Assembly (NCBI GenBank): GCA_007922225.1
Contig: ML680053.1
Location: 124,001-188,000 of the forward strand
Length of the DNA stretch: 64,000 bases
Direction: 5' to 3'
Origin: Emydura subglobosa
Lineage: Eukaryota > Chordata > Testudines > Chelidae
Below, piece by piece: positions 33,562 through 44,544 of the stretch (position 1 is its first letter; each line of letters opens with the position of its first letter). A program made the translations under genes and the position numbers. Under the pieces are notes generated by a model that ran no database searches, was not told the DNA's origin, and saw only the letters and a list, made by a program, of their open reading frames with translations.

Positions 33562-33736
33562 ATTCCTGGGGCTCCAGTTTTTCTTTGAAGTGGGAGCTTT
33601 TCTGTGCTTCGTGGCTGTGTTTGTCATTCTCAGACGACAAGAGAGAGAGACCAGGAATGCCACAGAGCCAAAAACAATCCCAGAGAAGGAGAAGCTGGCA
33701 GAAAAGTCAAGAAAAAACCTAGACTCCAAAGTCTGA
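33562..33736 (+). CDS. SLCO2B1: SLCO2B1 last coding exon: helix 12 and C-terminal tail
   Basis: The terminal coding exon, 175 bases to TGA at 33734-33736. It starts in phase 2 after CCGTACCTTAG. It reads (R)FLGLQFFFEVGAFLCFVAVF, which is helix 12, then a charged cytoplasmic tail beginning VILRRQERETRN and ending EKSRKNLDSKV. The last three residues S-K-V fit a class I PDZ ligand (S/T-x-hydrophobic). Human OATP2B1 ends S-R-V as I remember it, so the terminus appears conserved. The tail is rich in K, E and R and resembles the human tail in length. The weak polypyrimidine tract is the only unusual point. Confidence 0.96.
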
Positions 33737-34154
33737 GTCAGAGAACGTGAATCACATTCCATATCTGCTGCCCAGAGAGGCACAAGGATTTGTCACTGTG
33801 AAGGGGGGGGGTGGGGGGGTGCTTGGAAAGAGACTTGACAGGAGATAAGCTTATCTTTATCTTTGTCTTTATCTTTGGGATCTGCAGCTTTTCTTCCTTC
33901 ATCTGTTTTTATCTGCTAGTTTACATCTACCCAGGTCTGACTGGTGCCTGATTGCTTGTGTGATTGGGTTAGTCCCTGTGGACACTGCAGCCGTATAGAG
34001 CTATTTCTTCCTAAGCAGTCATTCGGCTGGCGGGCTGAATGTTGCCAGCACCGAAGCACTAATACATACAGCTACATTGGTTTTATAACTGGTTTTGTAC
34101 AGTACACAAATGTCTGTCTGTATCCATGTACAGTATTCTGTTCTTGCCCATAAA
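33737..34154 (+). other. SLCO2B1: Probable SLCO2B1 3' UTR
   Basis: This is sequence after the stop. It has an interrupted G run (G9-T-G7, 33803-33819) and a short TCTTTATC series at about 33846-33876. Its end is inferred only from the CATAAA at 34149. Longer 3' UTRs are possible. Confidence 0.45.
34149..34154 (+). terminator. SLCO2B1: Candidate poly(A) signal variant CATAAA
   Basis: CATAAA, a known minor variant of AATAAA, lies 413 bases after the stop codon. A TGTCTGTCTGTATCC run lies before it and a T-rich stretch (CGTCTTCTTTTTGC) about 30 bases after it. No AATAAA was noticed between the stop and this point. Confidence 0.35.
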
Positions 34155-34264
34155 CACCAATTCTCACAGCACTACAGCACCGTCTTCTTTTTGCTGCTAC
34201 AAATGCATGGGGTGACCCACTGGTTGGGAGGGAGAAGAAGTGGGACATGGGAAGGTTGGTCTGT

Positions 34265-34760
34265 AACAGGGTGTACTGGCCCTTTAAGCCTTAAGGAGCC
34301 AGAAGACCCTGTTCCAGGGATGTTGGTGTGAGCTCAGAAACCAGCTGCATCCAGAAGAGAGGAGATGGTTCCAGGGAGTCAGCGATGCGGTGGGAATATC
34401 CCAGGACTCATTTTAAGGGCCCAGGATCAGAAGCCCTGTAGTGTAAGGTGGAGCGGGTTCCCTGGCCAACTGGGAGACACTTTCAGAAGGAGACTAGTGT
34501 ATATGCCGCCTTCTCTCTCAGAACAGGGTGCGCATGGACAGAGGAAGGAAGCCTGAGCTTCCTCTGAGTAGAATAAGGTTTCCGTGGAGGACAGGAGTGT
34601 TGGAGAGGAGTATGAATGATGGGGTTACTATGGTCTATCTTGCATTTGGGACACTGAGACAAATGGCAGATCTGCTACATGGACCCTGAAAGGAACCGTG
34701 GCACTGTCCCTGGAGAACAGGCTCTGAGTAGAAAGGGGGCAGCATGCTGGGAATGTTGCG
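34265..34760 (+). mobile_element. Possible LTR-type repeat, unassigned
   Basis: GTAACAGGGTGTACTGGCCC followed by several hundred bases of purine-rich, GC-moderate sequence with GGAGACACTTTCAGAAGGAG resembles turtle LTR-type repeats in composition. I see no paired ends or coding region. It may simply be unique sequence. Confidence 0.25.
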
Positions 34761-34824
34761 TGCCTTTGCAATAATGATCTGCAGCTTTACACGTGTGGTT
34801 GTCAACGCACTTTGCAGCGGCCCA

Positions 34825-34985
34825 TGAGTATTACTGGCCCCATTTTACAACCAGGGAGACTGAGGCAGAGTGGAGTCAAGGGACATGCCCAAGATCAGAA
34901 AGCCAGCCAGTGCCCTAAACAGGATTAGAACCCATCTCACCCAAGTGAGAGATGTAACCTGAGGCTAAACCACTAGGCCACTGTG
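34825..34985 (-). repeat. MIR-like SINE, inverted
   Basis: CCCCATTTTACAACCAGGGAG, ACTGAGGCAGAG, ACATGCCCAAGATCAGAAAGC and TAAACCACTAGGCCACTGTGCC are the reverse complement of MIR from 3' to 5', including the tRNA-like head. Confidence 0.88.
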
Positions 34986-35149
34986 CCAAGATCTACCTCT
35001 TAGGCCACTTCAGTGGGGTGCTGAGATTGAAGGGTCAGATTCAGCTGTAATTTAGGGGTAAAAGTCAGCTCTGTTTTATTTTAACCGGAGTTAGTTCACC
35101 AACGCCACAGCAGTCTCTGCATTCTTTCCACCTGGGAGACCTTCTACCC

Positions 35150-35540
35150 ACCATTGGCAAATGGTTGATCGTGGTCTGCAAGTACCTACATGGAGAAGAG
35201 ATTTCTAATAGTAGACAAGTCTTTAATCTAGCAGGAAGAGCCATAACAAGAGACGGGAAGTGAAAGCTAGACAAATTCATTCTAGAATTAAGGCATGGTT
35301 GCTGGGTTTTTTTTAAACAGTGAGGATAGTTCATCATTGGAACAACGTATCAAGTGTGGTAGAGGATTCTCCATTATTTAGTCTTCATGTCAAAAGTGGG
35401 TGTCTTTCTAAAAGAGGCGCTATAGCTCACACAAAATGGATGGGCTTGATGCAGAAATTATTGATTAAGATTCTCTGACTTGTGTTAAGCAGGAGGTCAG
35501 ACTAGATAAACCTAGTGGTCCCTTCCGGTCTTAAAAGCTA
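35150..35540 (+). mobile_element. CR1 LINE 3' fragment, older subfamily
   Basis: AAGTACCTACATGGAGAAGA (protein K-Y-L-H-x-E-E), then ACAAGAGACGGGAAGTGAAAGC, ending AGCAGGAGGTCAGACTAGAT and GGTCCCTTCCGGTCTTAAA. A related copy is at 39770. Confidence 0.8.
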
Positions 35541-35547
35541 AGACCTG

Positions 35548-35770
35548 GGTATGTCTACACTGACAGCGGCAAAGTCGCTGCCGTCAGATTGACTTCTCTG
35601 GATCGACTAAGCAGTCAGTGTAGACTCACTCAATCCATCAGGAATTCGACGTACTAAAACCACCTCCGCAAGTGGCGCAGTGCAGTGAAGACACCGCGCA
35701 GGTGCTCTGTGTAGCTTGCGTAATTCCCATCGACTGCCGCCGAATCACCGGGTAAGTGTAGACCAGGCCT
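35548..35770. mobile_element. Short terminal-inverted-repeat element, about 220 bp (GTCTACACT family)
   Basis: Left end GGGTATGTCTACACTGACAG and right end TAAGTGTAGACCAGGCC are inverted copies around GTCTACACT. Inside are TTGACTTCTCTGGATCGAC and AATTCGACGTACTAAAACC-type GC-rich segments and no transposase. The best preserved of four copies in the window. Its superfamily cannot be set without a clear target duplication. Confidence 0.65.
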
Positions 35771-36199
35771 GAATGATGTTAGGTTGCATCCGCACCACAT
35801 GCTTTTGAGAAGGCACAGTCCTTGATGCCTTCTATGAATGATTCTCAGCTCTATGAGCAATTCCTTGCCTTCCAATCAGCACAGTTTGACCTGAAAACAT
35901 TCAGAGGCATGATCCAAACCTTAACAAATGAATAAGAACTCCATTGGTTCTTAGTGGCAGGACACACTTGGTAATCAGTGACCATAGACAGAGATGAACT
36001 ACCTGGAATATCCACATGCTTGGAATCCTGGATGAGCTTAGTGAGCTACTGGCCCAGAGGTTAAAGGTGTAAGGCGTGCTCCAGCAAACTCTCCCCTTCC
36101 TTAGCAGTACGAATGGCTTCAAATGCAGGAGGGAATGAGCCAGGGCTGCTCCTGTGAGTCAAGGTTTGCACTATCTATTAGTAGAATTTATTAATGCTG

Positions 36200-36450
36200 A
36201 TATTTCCACTCCTATAAGACCCTTCACAAGAGGATCTCAAAGCACTTTTGGGAAATTAATTAAATCTGGCTTGCAACACCTCTCCCAGGAAGTGAAGTAT
36301 CCCTGCCTTATTTTAAACATGGAGCAATTGAAGTCCAGCGGGATTAACAGACAGGTCCAAGCACCACAAATGAGTCAGTATCAGAGCCAAGAATTGACCT
36401 CAACTGTCCTGATGCCCTGGCTGTTCTTCTAACCACTGGACCACACTGCC
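36200..36450 (-). repeat. MIR/CORE-type SINE, inverted
   Basis: GATCTCAAAGCACTTTTGGGA, AAACATGGAGCAATTGAAGTC, CAGGTCCAAGCACCACAAATG, then GAATTGACCTCAACTG and TTCTAACCACTGGACCACAC form the reverse complement of a CORE SINE. Confidence 0.75.
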
Positions 36451-36451
36451 T

Positions 36452-36515
36452 CCATAGAATCATAGAAGATTAGGGATGAAAGGGACCTCAGGAGGTCATC
36501 TAGTCTAATCCTGCG
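36452..36515 (-). mobile_element. CR1 LINE 3' terminal fragment
   Basis: CATAGAATCATAGAAGATTAG, AAGGGACCTCAGGAGGTCAT and CTAGTCTAATCC. It directly abuts the SINE at 36200-36450. Confidence 0.9.
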
Positions 36516-36814
36516 TCTCCTCCACTTAAAAGGTTACCATAATGTTGCATAAAAATACATTCTCACCGTCACTTGTATGATGATATTGAATTTGGATGTT
36601 ACACTGGATTGCAGGGCAGAGACCTTGTCTACCTTATATTTTGTACTGCGCGTCTTGCCATCACTGAAGTAATTCTACCGGCTGAGAAGGAAAAGGAAAC
36701 CAAGTAGAAATAAGAAATGTTGTTTTTTTAAAAGAAATAACTGGACAAACAGCATGGACAGTGAAAGGGGTCCTGCAGAAACATACACGACAGTTCCATG
36801 TGGGATGGGTGACA

Positions 36815-36960
36815 GTGAGATCGTGTGCCTAGTGATTAAAGCAGGAGTCAGGCGATCTGGAGCCTTCTCCCAATTTGGACTTTGACGTCCTCTGGGACCT
36901 TTAACAAATCTCTTCCCATCTCTGTGCTTCAGTTGCTCCCTTTTGAAAATAAAGAAACTC
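36815..36960 (+). repeat. MIR-like SINE
   Basis: GTGCCTAGTGATTAAAGCAGG (tRNA-like head), AGTCAGGCGATCTGGAGCC, CCTCTGGGACCTTTAAC and TCTGTGCTTCAGTTGCTCCC. Confidence 0.8.
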
Positions 36961-39769
36961 CACAGCCACATACAGCTGCATCATTACACAAGCAACCCTT
37001 CACAATGACAGCAGGGCTAGGACGCGGAGGCAGTAGGGCCCTTCCAAGCGTTCCCTCTGTTATAAATCACTGTGAGATCCTTGGCTACAGAAGTGCAAAG
37101 TATTTCTTTCTGAAACTTCCCCTAATTGAGCCAGCTGTTCTTTAATCCTCCCGATTACCAAACAGTTGCTGAAAATAAGCCAGTTGTGCTGTTTGCTAAA
37201 AAAAACCCCACAACGCAGGCAGCAATTTATCTTGTGATGTTCAATACAAACTGCACGTGCACTAATAAAGGGTGAGCCCACTTGCGCTCCCTAGAATCTG
37301 CCGGTCTATTTCTGACAACGGATGGACGGAACAATCCCCAGCCATTCAGCTGGAACAAAGGCAAATCTTACTGGGCTTGTGAATGAGCTGAATGCAAATC
37401 ACAGTAATGGCCTGGCTCTCTCAGCGCATTCAAGCATTGGCTTCTTCCCGCTGCTGGCTTAAAGGCTGTGCACCTATTTGCCCACTTTGGACGTTCGTAG
37501 CAGATCATGCAGAGATTGTTTTCTCCAGCCACGGCACAAACTGGTGCAGCAGGAGCTTTTCCCTCCCTCGTTACCTCTCCATGAGCAGAAGGTATCCTGC
37601 TGGTAACGAATCAGTGACAATTGCTAACAGCTCTGTGGTCAGAGTCAACAGCCATTATTAGGTGTTTGCTGTTGTAATATCCATGATCTGGAACTGCAGT
37701 TGCTATAAACATAAATAAACGTCCTCTCTCCCCCCCCAAACGCCAAAAGAAATCTACAGCGGGTTTGAGTTGTGAGGAGAGATTAAGAAAATGAAGTAAG
37801 TGAGGGGCAGCACCACCAGCTAGCTAGCAGGGAGCAGACAGATAACAAGCTGCAGATATGTGAAAGGTGTAGACACCAAGGAAACAGAGGATTTGTTTAA
37901 CGTGACACAAGGGGCCGTGTATGGGAGGAAATGAAGCAAAGGAAAATATAACATCAAGGAACACTTCCTAGTGCTAAAGGTTATTTGGCTGCCAAAGCTC
38001 CAGCCTGAGATATTTTAAAATAGTTCTTAGAAATGATTTGAGAAGACAGTGTAGGGAACAATTGTGCATTGCAAAGGGAGGGGTGATATGAGCCAAACCC
38101 ATCTCTGGGGTAACGCCACTGACTTCCATAAGCCTGGCCTCTTTGTATTCTAGGCTGGTTAAAGGAGAGCAGGGATAACACAGCAAAATCGTCTCTGGCC
38201 ATGTGCTTCCTGAAGAGACCGTTTTCTGTGTAGCACTTTGCCGTGGTGGGGCATGCAGCTTGCGAAGACAGACTGTGATGGTGGGGCCTCTGAAAACGCA
38301 CCAGCTCTGCAGAGCTGAGCAAGAGGAAACATAACAGGAAGGAAAACTGCTTCCTGGTTAAAAGGGAAGGCAATTCACTAATTAGCAGCCAGTTGCAAAA
38401 TGTTTGCTTTAGGGACACAGCTGCATGTCTCTGCCAAATATAAAGGGCCACTTCCAGAAAGGCGTGCTGGGAAAGTGTTCCCGTTGGAGGGTATTGCTAA
38501 ATACTGAATGATGAGCGCAGCAAATTCACTAAATGCAAGAGGTGGTGTATTAAATATCACTGCAGATAAGGTAACTTATCCCAACAGTTCCCCAGCTATC
38601 CCTAGCTGGAGTCCTGACACCCGCTCAATCAAGCAAGGGGCAGAGCAACTCTTCACAAACAAGACTGTGCATATACATGCAAACGAATCATTTAGTGTGG
38701 ATGTCATGCAAAAACTCATGGTAATGCTTGCTAAACAGCCACTGAATTTGGTTTGTGTCTCTCTCACTGGGACAGGAAGGAATCCAGGTATTTTTTAAGC
38801 TGGGATTCACTTCTGTAGCTAATCACAAGGCTTTTTCTTGTGGAAGAGAGGAAAGGTAAAACTTTCAAACATCTTAATATTCCCTGCATCTGTTTATCTC
38901 CTGCTACTTCGCTCTCCCTCGCAACCACCTGCCTGTCAGAATCAAAATCCCAAAGATTTTTTTGTTAAGCCATCCAACTCAGAGACCGTCAATAAAACCA
39001 CGATCACACAGTGCAAACAAAGCTCATACTACAAAAACTCCATATTTGAGTGGATAATCCCTGCAAGCAGCTCATGACCAACCCACCAGCAGAAGTTTGT
39101 TTTCACAAAACATTCGTCAAATGGTTATGAATAGCGAAGAGATATAGAAAAATCACAATCTGTTCAGAGACAATTCATGAACAGAAAAAGAGCTAAATTC
39201 ACCAAATGCAGAGCAGTGAAAAAGGACCTTAATAAAACAAGCATTGCTGAAACATGGTGGGCTATCAAAAATAAATGGGATACTGTAATAGCTGGCTATA
39301 AGCTATTCAGGAAGTGCGGAGTAGGTCACAGTGGTGGCAGAGTGGAACTGCCCCGGCACCATTCCATAGAATCAATGAGATAACTTTTCGGAATAAAAAG
39401 AATGACGGATGAAATTAAAGACAACACATTAAAAACTGGACAATGGAAATCCTTTACCACACAATAGTTTCCTTGTGGCAATGAGTTCCGCAGGTTATCA
39501 CTGAGGACAATAGCTTAGTATCCACAGAAATGTCCAGACTTTTTTTTAATCTAACTGAGACCATCCCGAATTCCATTAGAGAGAATTAAAAATGTAAAGG
39601 GACATAAACCCTCCTGTGTTAGGGCAGAAGGCAGCCTCCATCTGAGAGTGGTTAGAAGGAGACTTTCTTTAAAGACACGTTGGTCCATAATTGGCCAGTG
39701 CACGGTTTGCTACACCTTCCTGTGAAACACCTGTTAGTGACATCAGCCAGAAGTAGGATATTGGGATAC
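36961..39769. other. Intergenic, nothing recognised
   Basis: No convincing exon, RNA gene or named repeat. Open frames on both strands (for example 38451-37981 minus and 38508-38798 plus) show no family motif and no splice context. Composition is unremarkable. Confidence 0.55.
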
Positions 39770-40003
39770 AGGGAAGTTGAAGCTAGACAAATCCAGCCTG
39801 TAAATGAGGAGTGCATTTTAACAGTGAAACTAATTAACCATTGGATTCACCATCACTAACACTTTTTAAATCAAACTTGGATGTTTTGCTGAAAGATCTG
39901 CCCTAGGAATTATTTTGGGGTATGTCTCTGGCCTGTGTTATACAGAAGGTCAGACCAGATGATCACAATGATGCCTTCTGGCCTTGGAATTTATGAATCT
40001 ATG
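39770..40003 (+). mobile_element. CR1 LINE 3' fragment, older subfamily
   Basis: AAGTTGAAGCTAGACAAATCC, AGTGAAACTAATTAACCATTG, CAGAAGGTCAGACCAGATGA and TGCCTTCTGGCCTTGGAAT, with a decayed GAATTTATGAATCTATGG tail. Confidence 0.88.
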
Positions 40004-41119
40004 GACCCTGGGTCTGGTTTGGCCTGGCTATTTCTGTGTTCCAAATAAAGCATTTGTCGCGGATTGTTCTTCCAGCTGAAGGCTCATCTAGCAGCTGGCT
40101 AGATGAGATGAAACTAGGTTCCTGCATGGAAAATGTAGTAAGAAAATGTGCACCTGTCATCCATTGGAAGTGGCTTCCAACACAGCAATCAGCCACTTGG
40201 CTGTTGCATGCAGACAGGCCTGTTTTAGCGAGCAGCACGAGCCAGTTTTAAAACCACCATTTGAAAATACTTGACCCGAGCTAAAGGAGACTCTCCAGAA
40301 ATAAAGCAGTATCGTGCTTCCCCAGCCATTAGAGGGTGATCTCATCCTGGACCTGTGAGCAGATCAGACACGCTGTCCCCTGGGTTCTCAACCTGAGGAC
40401 AGGGTTGCGACTGTCAGGGGGATCACAAAGAAGGTGGCACAGAAAACATATAAAACAATAAAAAGATCTAAACCTGGACTAAACGCCCCAGAAATCACCC
40501 ATCAGACCTACAGGGACCAGGCAAGTTCAAGTCCTTCCAACCTTTCGGCAGGGTTGGGTCCCTTCTTTGACCAAAAGCTCACGTCTGTTTGTTGAATCAA
40601 AAAGAAGGCTCTCTCTGTCGGTTCAAGCTGGCCCTTTTATAACCCAAGTTCTTTCTTTGTCTCTTGAAAACCCAGCTTGAACCAGTATATGCAAACCAGG
40701 TCCTTCTCTGGAGCTGTTTACTGTCTCAGGGATGGCAAAAATTACACCCCCCACACACTGTTTTCAGTTCCTTGGGGAATTGGGTTAACCCTCCCCTAGC
40801 CCGCAACGATCCATGTAACAGCCATAAAGTTAACTACAAGAGTCTCAAGATATTCCTCTGTCTGTCATATCTGTCGCAACAAGCCTCCGGGGGTTACCAC
40901 CACCCGACCTTCCCATAGTGCTAGATGGGAAGATGGTCCTGAATGGTTTCCCGTGTGGAAAAGTTCTATTCCACTGAGGGCCGTGGTGACACATGCTGGG
41001 TGCATTACACCAGGCAATCAAAAAGCTACAGCTGCTCAAGGGTTCTATGCGCTTTCCCTGAAGCATTAACTCTTTCAGGAGCAAAGCCCTCTGAAACAAC
41101 ATCAGACTTCAAACCTTCG
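40004..41119. other. Intergenic; hints of a hAT end and an antisense LTR
   Basis: GGGTTCTCAACCTGAGGACAG near 40382 resembles the start of some hAT-family elements, but I find no matching right end. At 40634-40641 the minus strand has TATAAAAG within GC-rich sequence (40490-40920), suggestive of an LTR promoter but without a second signal. Nothing else was recognised. Confidence 0.35.
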
Positions 41120-41260
41120 TACAAATGGCCTGCAGCCATTGTGCCGTAGTCGGTGATCTTGTGGCAGCTTACAAGCTAAGCAGGGCCAGGAACCTATTTG
41201 GATACTACCAAGAGGTGCCCACCTGCCGCAGAAAATGGTGTTTCTGATTAAAACAAAGCC
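41120..41260 (+). repeat. 5S-rRNA-derived SINE fragment
   Basis: CTTACAAGCTAAGCAGGGCC, then AGGAACC, TATTTGGATACTACC, corresponds to the 5S rRNA internal promoter region (AAGCTAAGCAGGGTCGGGCC, then AGTACTTGGATGGGAGACC). It differs at many sites and lacks the rest of 5S, so it is a SINE head (AmnSINE or sauropsid 5S-SINE type) and not a functional 5S gene. Confidence 0.75.
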
Positions 41261-42954
41261 CTAAATAATTTTTCATCACTAACAGTCTCCTCACACTTTT
41301 TACAAGGGACTTGGGGTTAGTCCCAGCATTCTGGACAAATTTCAGTTCCTGGGATTCCATTCCAGATTACTCTGCAGGTACTGCCATGTCATGTTTCAGG
41401 TGCCAGGTGATGCTTTTGTTTGCTTGTATAACCTGCAGAAAGTAACGTTGCCCCTACGAAGTGAATCTGCTCTGATAGACCATGACAGAGACAAGCAACT
41501 TACTGCTGCTATGTTCAGCTTCTAAGAAGACATGCATCCCAAGTAACAACAAACCTTTGTCTTAGATCTACCTGCCTATTCATTCAGTTAAACAGAACTT
41601 GGAAGACTATATGTAATATCACCAGCCAGTGACCTCCAGTAATATTCTTTAATTACTACACTGAAGTACTTTGTGGTGTTTGACTGCCCTTTTAAAGAGG
41701 TGCTTGCGTTTCTGAGAAGGTACCTGGGTTAATGTTCCCCACCAGTGCTATGATCCCAAACAGAGCGGATAATCTTACATTTACATATTGGTTTTCATCC
41801 AAATTAATCTCAAAACACATTTGAAAAGGACCCTATATAATGTGCCTATAAGAATGCTTTCCACCCAGTGATGAAATGCAGCCACCTCTGGAGTGAAACA
41901 TAGCAGTTGTTTAACACCAACAGTTTATGACAGGAAGTGAAAAATATCATAGCCGACTGAAATATGAAGGGGAAATTAGGTAGGCAGAATGTACTGTACA
42001 TCCCAGGTTGGAATTTGCCCGAGCCGCTGGGTCTTTATTATAAAATACAAGAGTTTTATGTTCACCACATCCCTTTAAATGAAACGAACATTTAACGAAA
42101 TTCACTTACTGTTTTAGCTCAAGAACGCGAGACCGTGTGCACACAAATCCCTCGTTTCTGAGCATATATCTTTGTCTACTGATGAATTATACACATGCGC
42201 CTATTAATCTATGTCACTCTTTTTTCCCCACGCCATGCCTTCTCGAAGGACTGAGACAAGCAGAGTGGCATAAATCAGGCTCTCCATTTTGTGTTTAGAG
42301 ACAGGATAAGTAATGATCACTCATGAAATATGAAATGCATCTCACTTCTAATGAGTTTGGGTGAGGAACTTGTTTTTGAAGGTCCTGCAATTACTCTGGT
42401 GAAGGAACAGGATCCTTTATCCGCAGCATCAGCTAAAAGATGATTGTATCACAGTTAGCATTCCTTCTTTCATCCTAATCTGTTGCATTCAGGGCACTGA
42501 AGGACAGAAAGTGCTTTCCAACGCTACTGATAAAGACTCTCATAACATTTCAGTCCCTATCCCCTAGCTTTTCTACTTCAAATAACTTTTGCTAAGGAGT
42601 CTGGACCCTTAGATGGTTCCAAGTTGTGCACATATTTAAAACCTTGAAAGTGGGGACATACAATTCAGAGTCAGCTTCAGAGAACAGCACACTCTTATGG
42701 CAGGCAATTTCCTTGGCTGGTCTCTTTGTTGAAATCCCTTTTGCTGTCACAGTGTATTGAATAAAGTCTCTCCTTTTCTCAGCCCCGCTTTCCCTTCTTC
42801 TGCTTCTTGTGCTGAAGTTAAAATCCCATCTGGGTGACCTAATTACACAGCAGAAATGGGATGTATCCAGACACCCTCACACTCTGGAGTCAGATGCACA
42901 ACCAAACTTCTGGGCTCAACTCTGTTTCTAATATAATAACCCTACCAGACTATT
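41261..42954. other. Intergenic, nothing recognised
   Basis: AT-rich (roughly 60 percent by eye), no clear repeat, exon or RNA gene. Confidence 0.55.
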
Positions 42955-43480
42955 AAAGCACTTTGCAGCCCTCCACTGGCTCCCTCTTTTCTACTGTATC
43001 AAATATAAGCTACTCTTTTTTACTGTCAAGGCCCTTCACAGCTTAACCTCACCCTGCCAATCATCTCTCATTCAGTAATGAAAGGTTGACTCCCATACTT
43101 GATTTGTAAGGAAAGAGGTGCCGGCCTCAAGCAATTTTTTTCCTTTCATAACTGATGCAGAAAGCCCAGAGGCACTGGGGCTATGAGCCACCAACCCTAG
43201 AGATGCCAGGGTTTAGCTCTGGCCAGTCCCAGCACAAATTCAGCCCTGGCTGACTCCATGACTCCAGTCTCCATTGCCCTCTCGGTACATTTTCAAACAA
43301 GCACCTTCCTGTTTTCTCTCATCCTGTCCCTCGTGCTTCACAGCAGCTCCCCGTAAACATCCACAAAACTAACTCACTGGCCTCCTTCCAAAACCACCTT
43401 AAAACTCTCCTCTGCCGGGATCCCTACAAACAATTTTATAATGGTTAGGCTGCTGGTATGTGGAGCCCACAGTCTAGCAC
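42955..43480 (+). mobile_element. Possible LINE (L2/CR1-type) 3' region, fragmented
   Basis: CCTCCACTGGCTCCCTCTTTT, then ATCAAATATAAGCTACTC and AAGGCCCTTCACAGCTTAAC, resembles the widespread vertebrate L2-type segment. A later part has AAAACTCTCCTCTGCCGGGA. An intervening piece (about 43080-43220) looks unrelated. Assignment is from memory of the consensus. Confidence 0.45.
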
Positions 43481-43639
43481 ATTGACCAATATTGCCTCCT
43501 GGGACGCTTCCAACATCTGCCCAAGAGCGTAAGTACCAACCTCAGGGCAAAACTGTTCCCAGATTGGTCGTGAGTTCTAAACTTCAATTTCGCCAGCCCA
43601 TTGCACCAAAGGCAAACTCCTCCGGCACATTAGCAGCCT

Positions 43640-44340
43640 TAACACAGAGTTGAGGACATGTCCCTTGGGTACTTTGGTCCGTCTCACCACCCAGATGAGC
43701 AGACCTTTCTGACAGATGGCCCCCTTACTCCAAGAAGCAATATTCAGGTTACTCTGAGGCCCACGGAACCAGCCATTTACCCCAGGTCAACTGGGCCTTA
43801 TATCTCACACCAAGGACAATGCCTGTAGCCAATCCTATAATAAACTATATGCAGATTTATTAACTAGAAAAAGGAAACTAGAGTGTTATTTCCAAGGTTA
43901 AAGCAGGTGAATATAGACATATGGATGAGATAGTCCTAGGTGTTAAAAGGGAATATAGACTTCATAATAAGCTCTATTTGTCTGTTAGGGCTAACTCAAG
44001 TCTAAGCAGCTGGGGATCTCTTGTTTATGCCTAGGAAACTCATTGCCCTCCTCTACCCCAAGTCCCAACAACATAGAAATCCTTAGTTCCCTTTGGTTTA
44101 GGGTTTTTAGCTCCCTCCTGCTATGTGCTCTCAGCTGCTAAGGTAACAGATTGGACGCGTACACTTCCATGATTCATCTTCATAGGGAGGAAAGACAAAC
44201 AAAAATAAGAGTCTTCAGTCCTTTTGCTGACAATTCCTCAGTCCAGATGTGGGGAGTTTCCTGTTGTGAAATCCAGCCATAACCTGTCTGGTATCAACAG
44301 GTCTCCTCTTTCGGGAAAAGCGAAACAATTTCTGTAGAAG
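43640..44340 (-). mobile_element. LTR-like repeat, antisense (family copy 2)
   Basis: GCCAATCCTATAATAAACT, CAGATTTATTAACTAG and AAAAAGGAAACTAGAG share the order of copies at 7380 and 53222. AATAAA is present on the minus strand within GATTTATTAAC at about 43855. No coding region is visible. Confidence 0.45.
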
Positions 44341-44544
44341 AAATTACTCATTAGTTATTGTCCCTCTTCTGCATAGTGATTGATACAGTCAGAGGCTCAA
44401 ATATTACATTACAATATGGAATACTGATATTACAAGTAAGATCAATGCAGGCAGCAATTCACCAAAAATCAAGAGAGTCCAAACCCTAAACACTTTCTTA
44501 TCGTTCTAATAATTGTTTCCTTGCCCTTGCCCATCTGTCCATAT

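Larger units (their letters stand above)
2185..33736 (+). other. SLCO2B1: SLCO2B1 gene, 3' half (eight exons, seven introns)
   Basis: Gene-level entry. The eight exons listed separately join in one frame with intron phases 1,1,2,0,2,1,2 and total 1173 bases, that is 390 residues plus a stop. The product is the C-terminal part of a sodium-independent organic anion transporter (OATP family, twelve membrane helices, plasma membrane) that carries steroid sulfates, bile acids, thyroid hormones and drugs in mammals. Assignment to the 2B1 member rather than 2A1 rests on remembered family sequences. Segments such as KFLERQFSLTAS, HTPSFMLILR, GSAIDTTC and FLGLQFFFE, and the S-[RK]-V terminus, resemble OATP2B1 more than the prostaglandin transporter. 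The first half of the protein, the start codon and the promoter are outside the window. Exon and intron sizes fit the usual OATP gene structure, including a 165-base and a 65-base exon. Confidence 0.93.

Noticed and set aside
37981..38451. 156-codon open frame on the minus strand
   Set aside because: The longest non-repeat frame apart from CR1, but the translation has no family features, no conserved neighbours and no flanking splice signals that would join it to another exon.
40382..40440. hAT element starting GGGTTCTCAACCTGAGG
   Set aside because: A single end only, no partner end and no target duplication visible.
41130..41220. 5S rRNA gene
   Set aside because: Only the internal-promoter core is conserved. 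The 5' and 3' stems of 5S cannot be drawn and many substitutions are present. Kept as a SINE.
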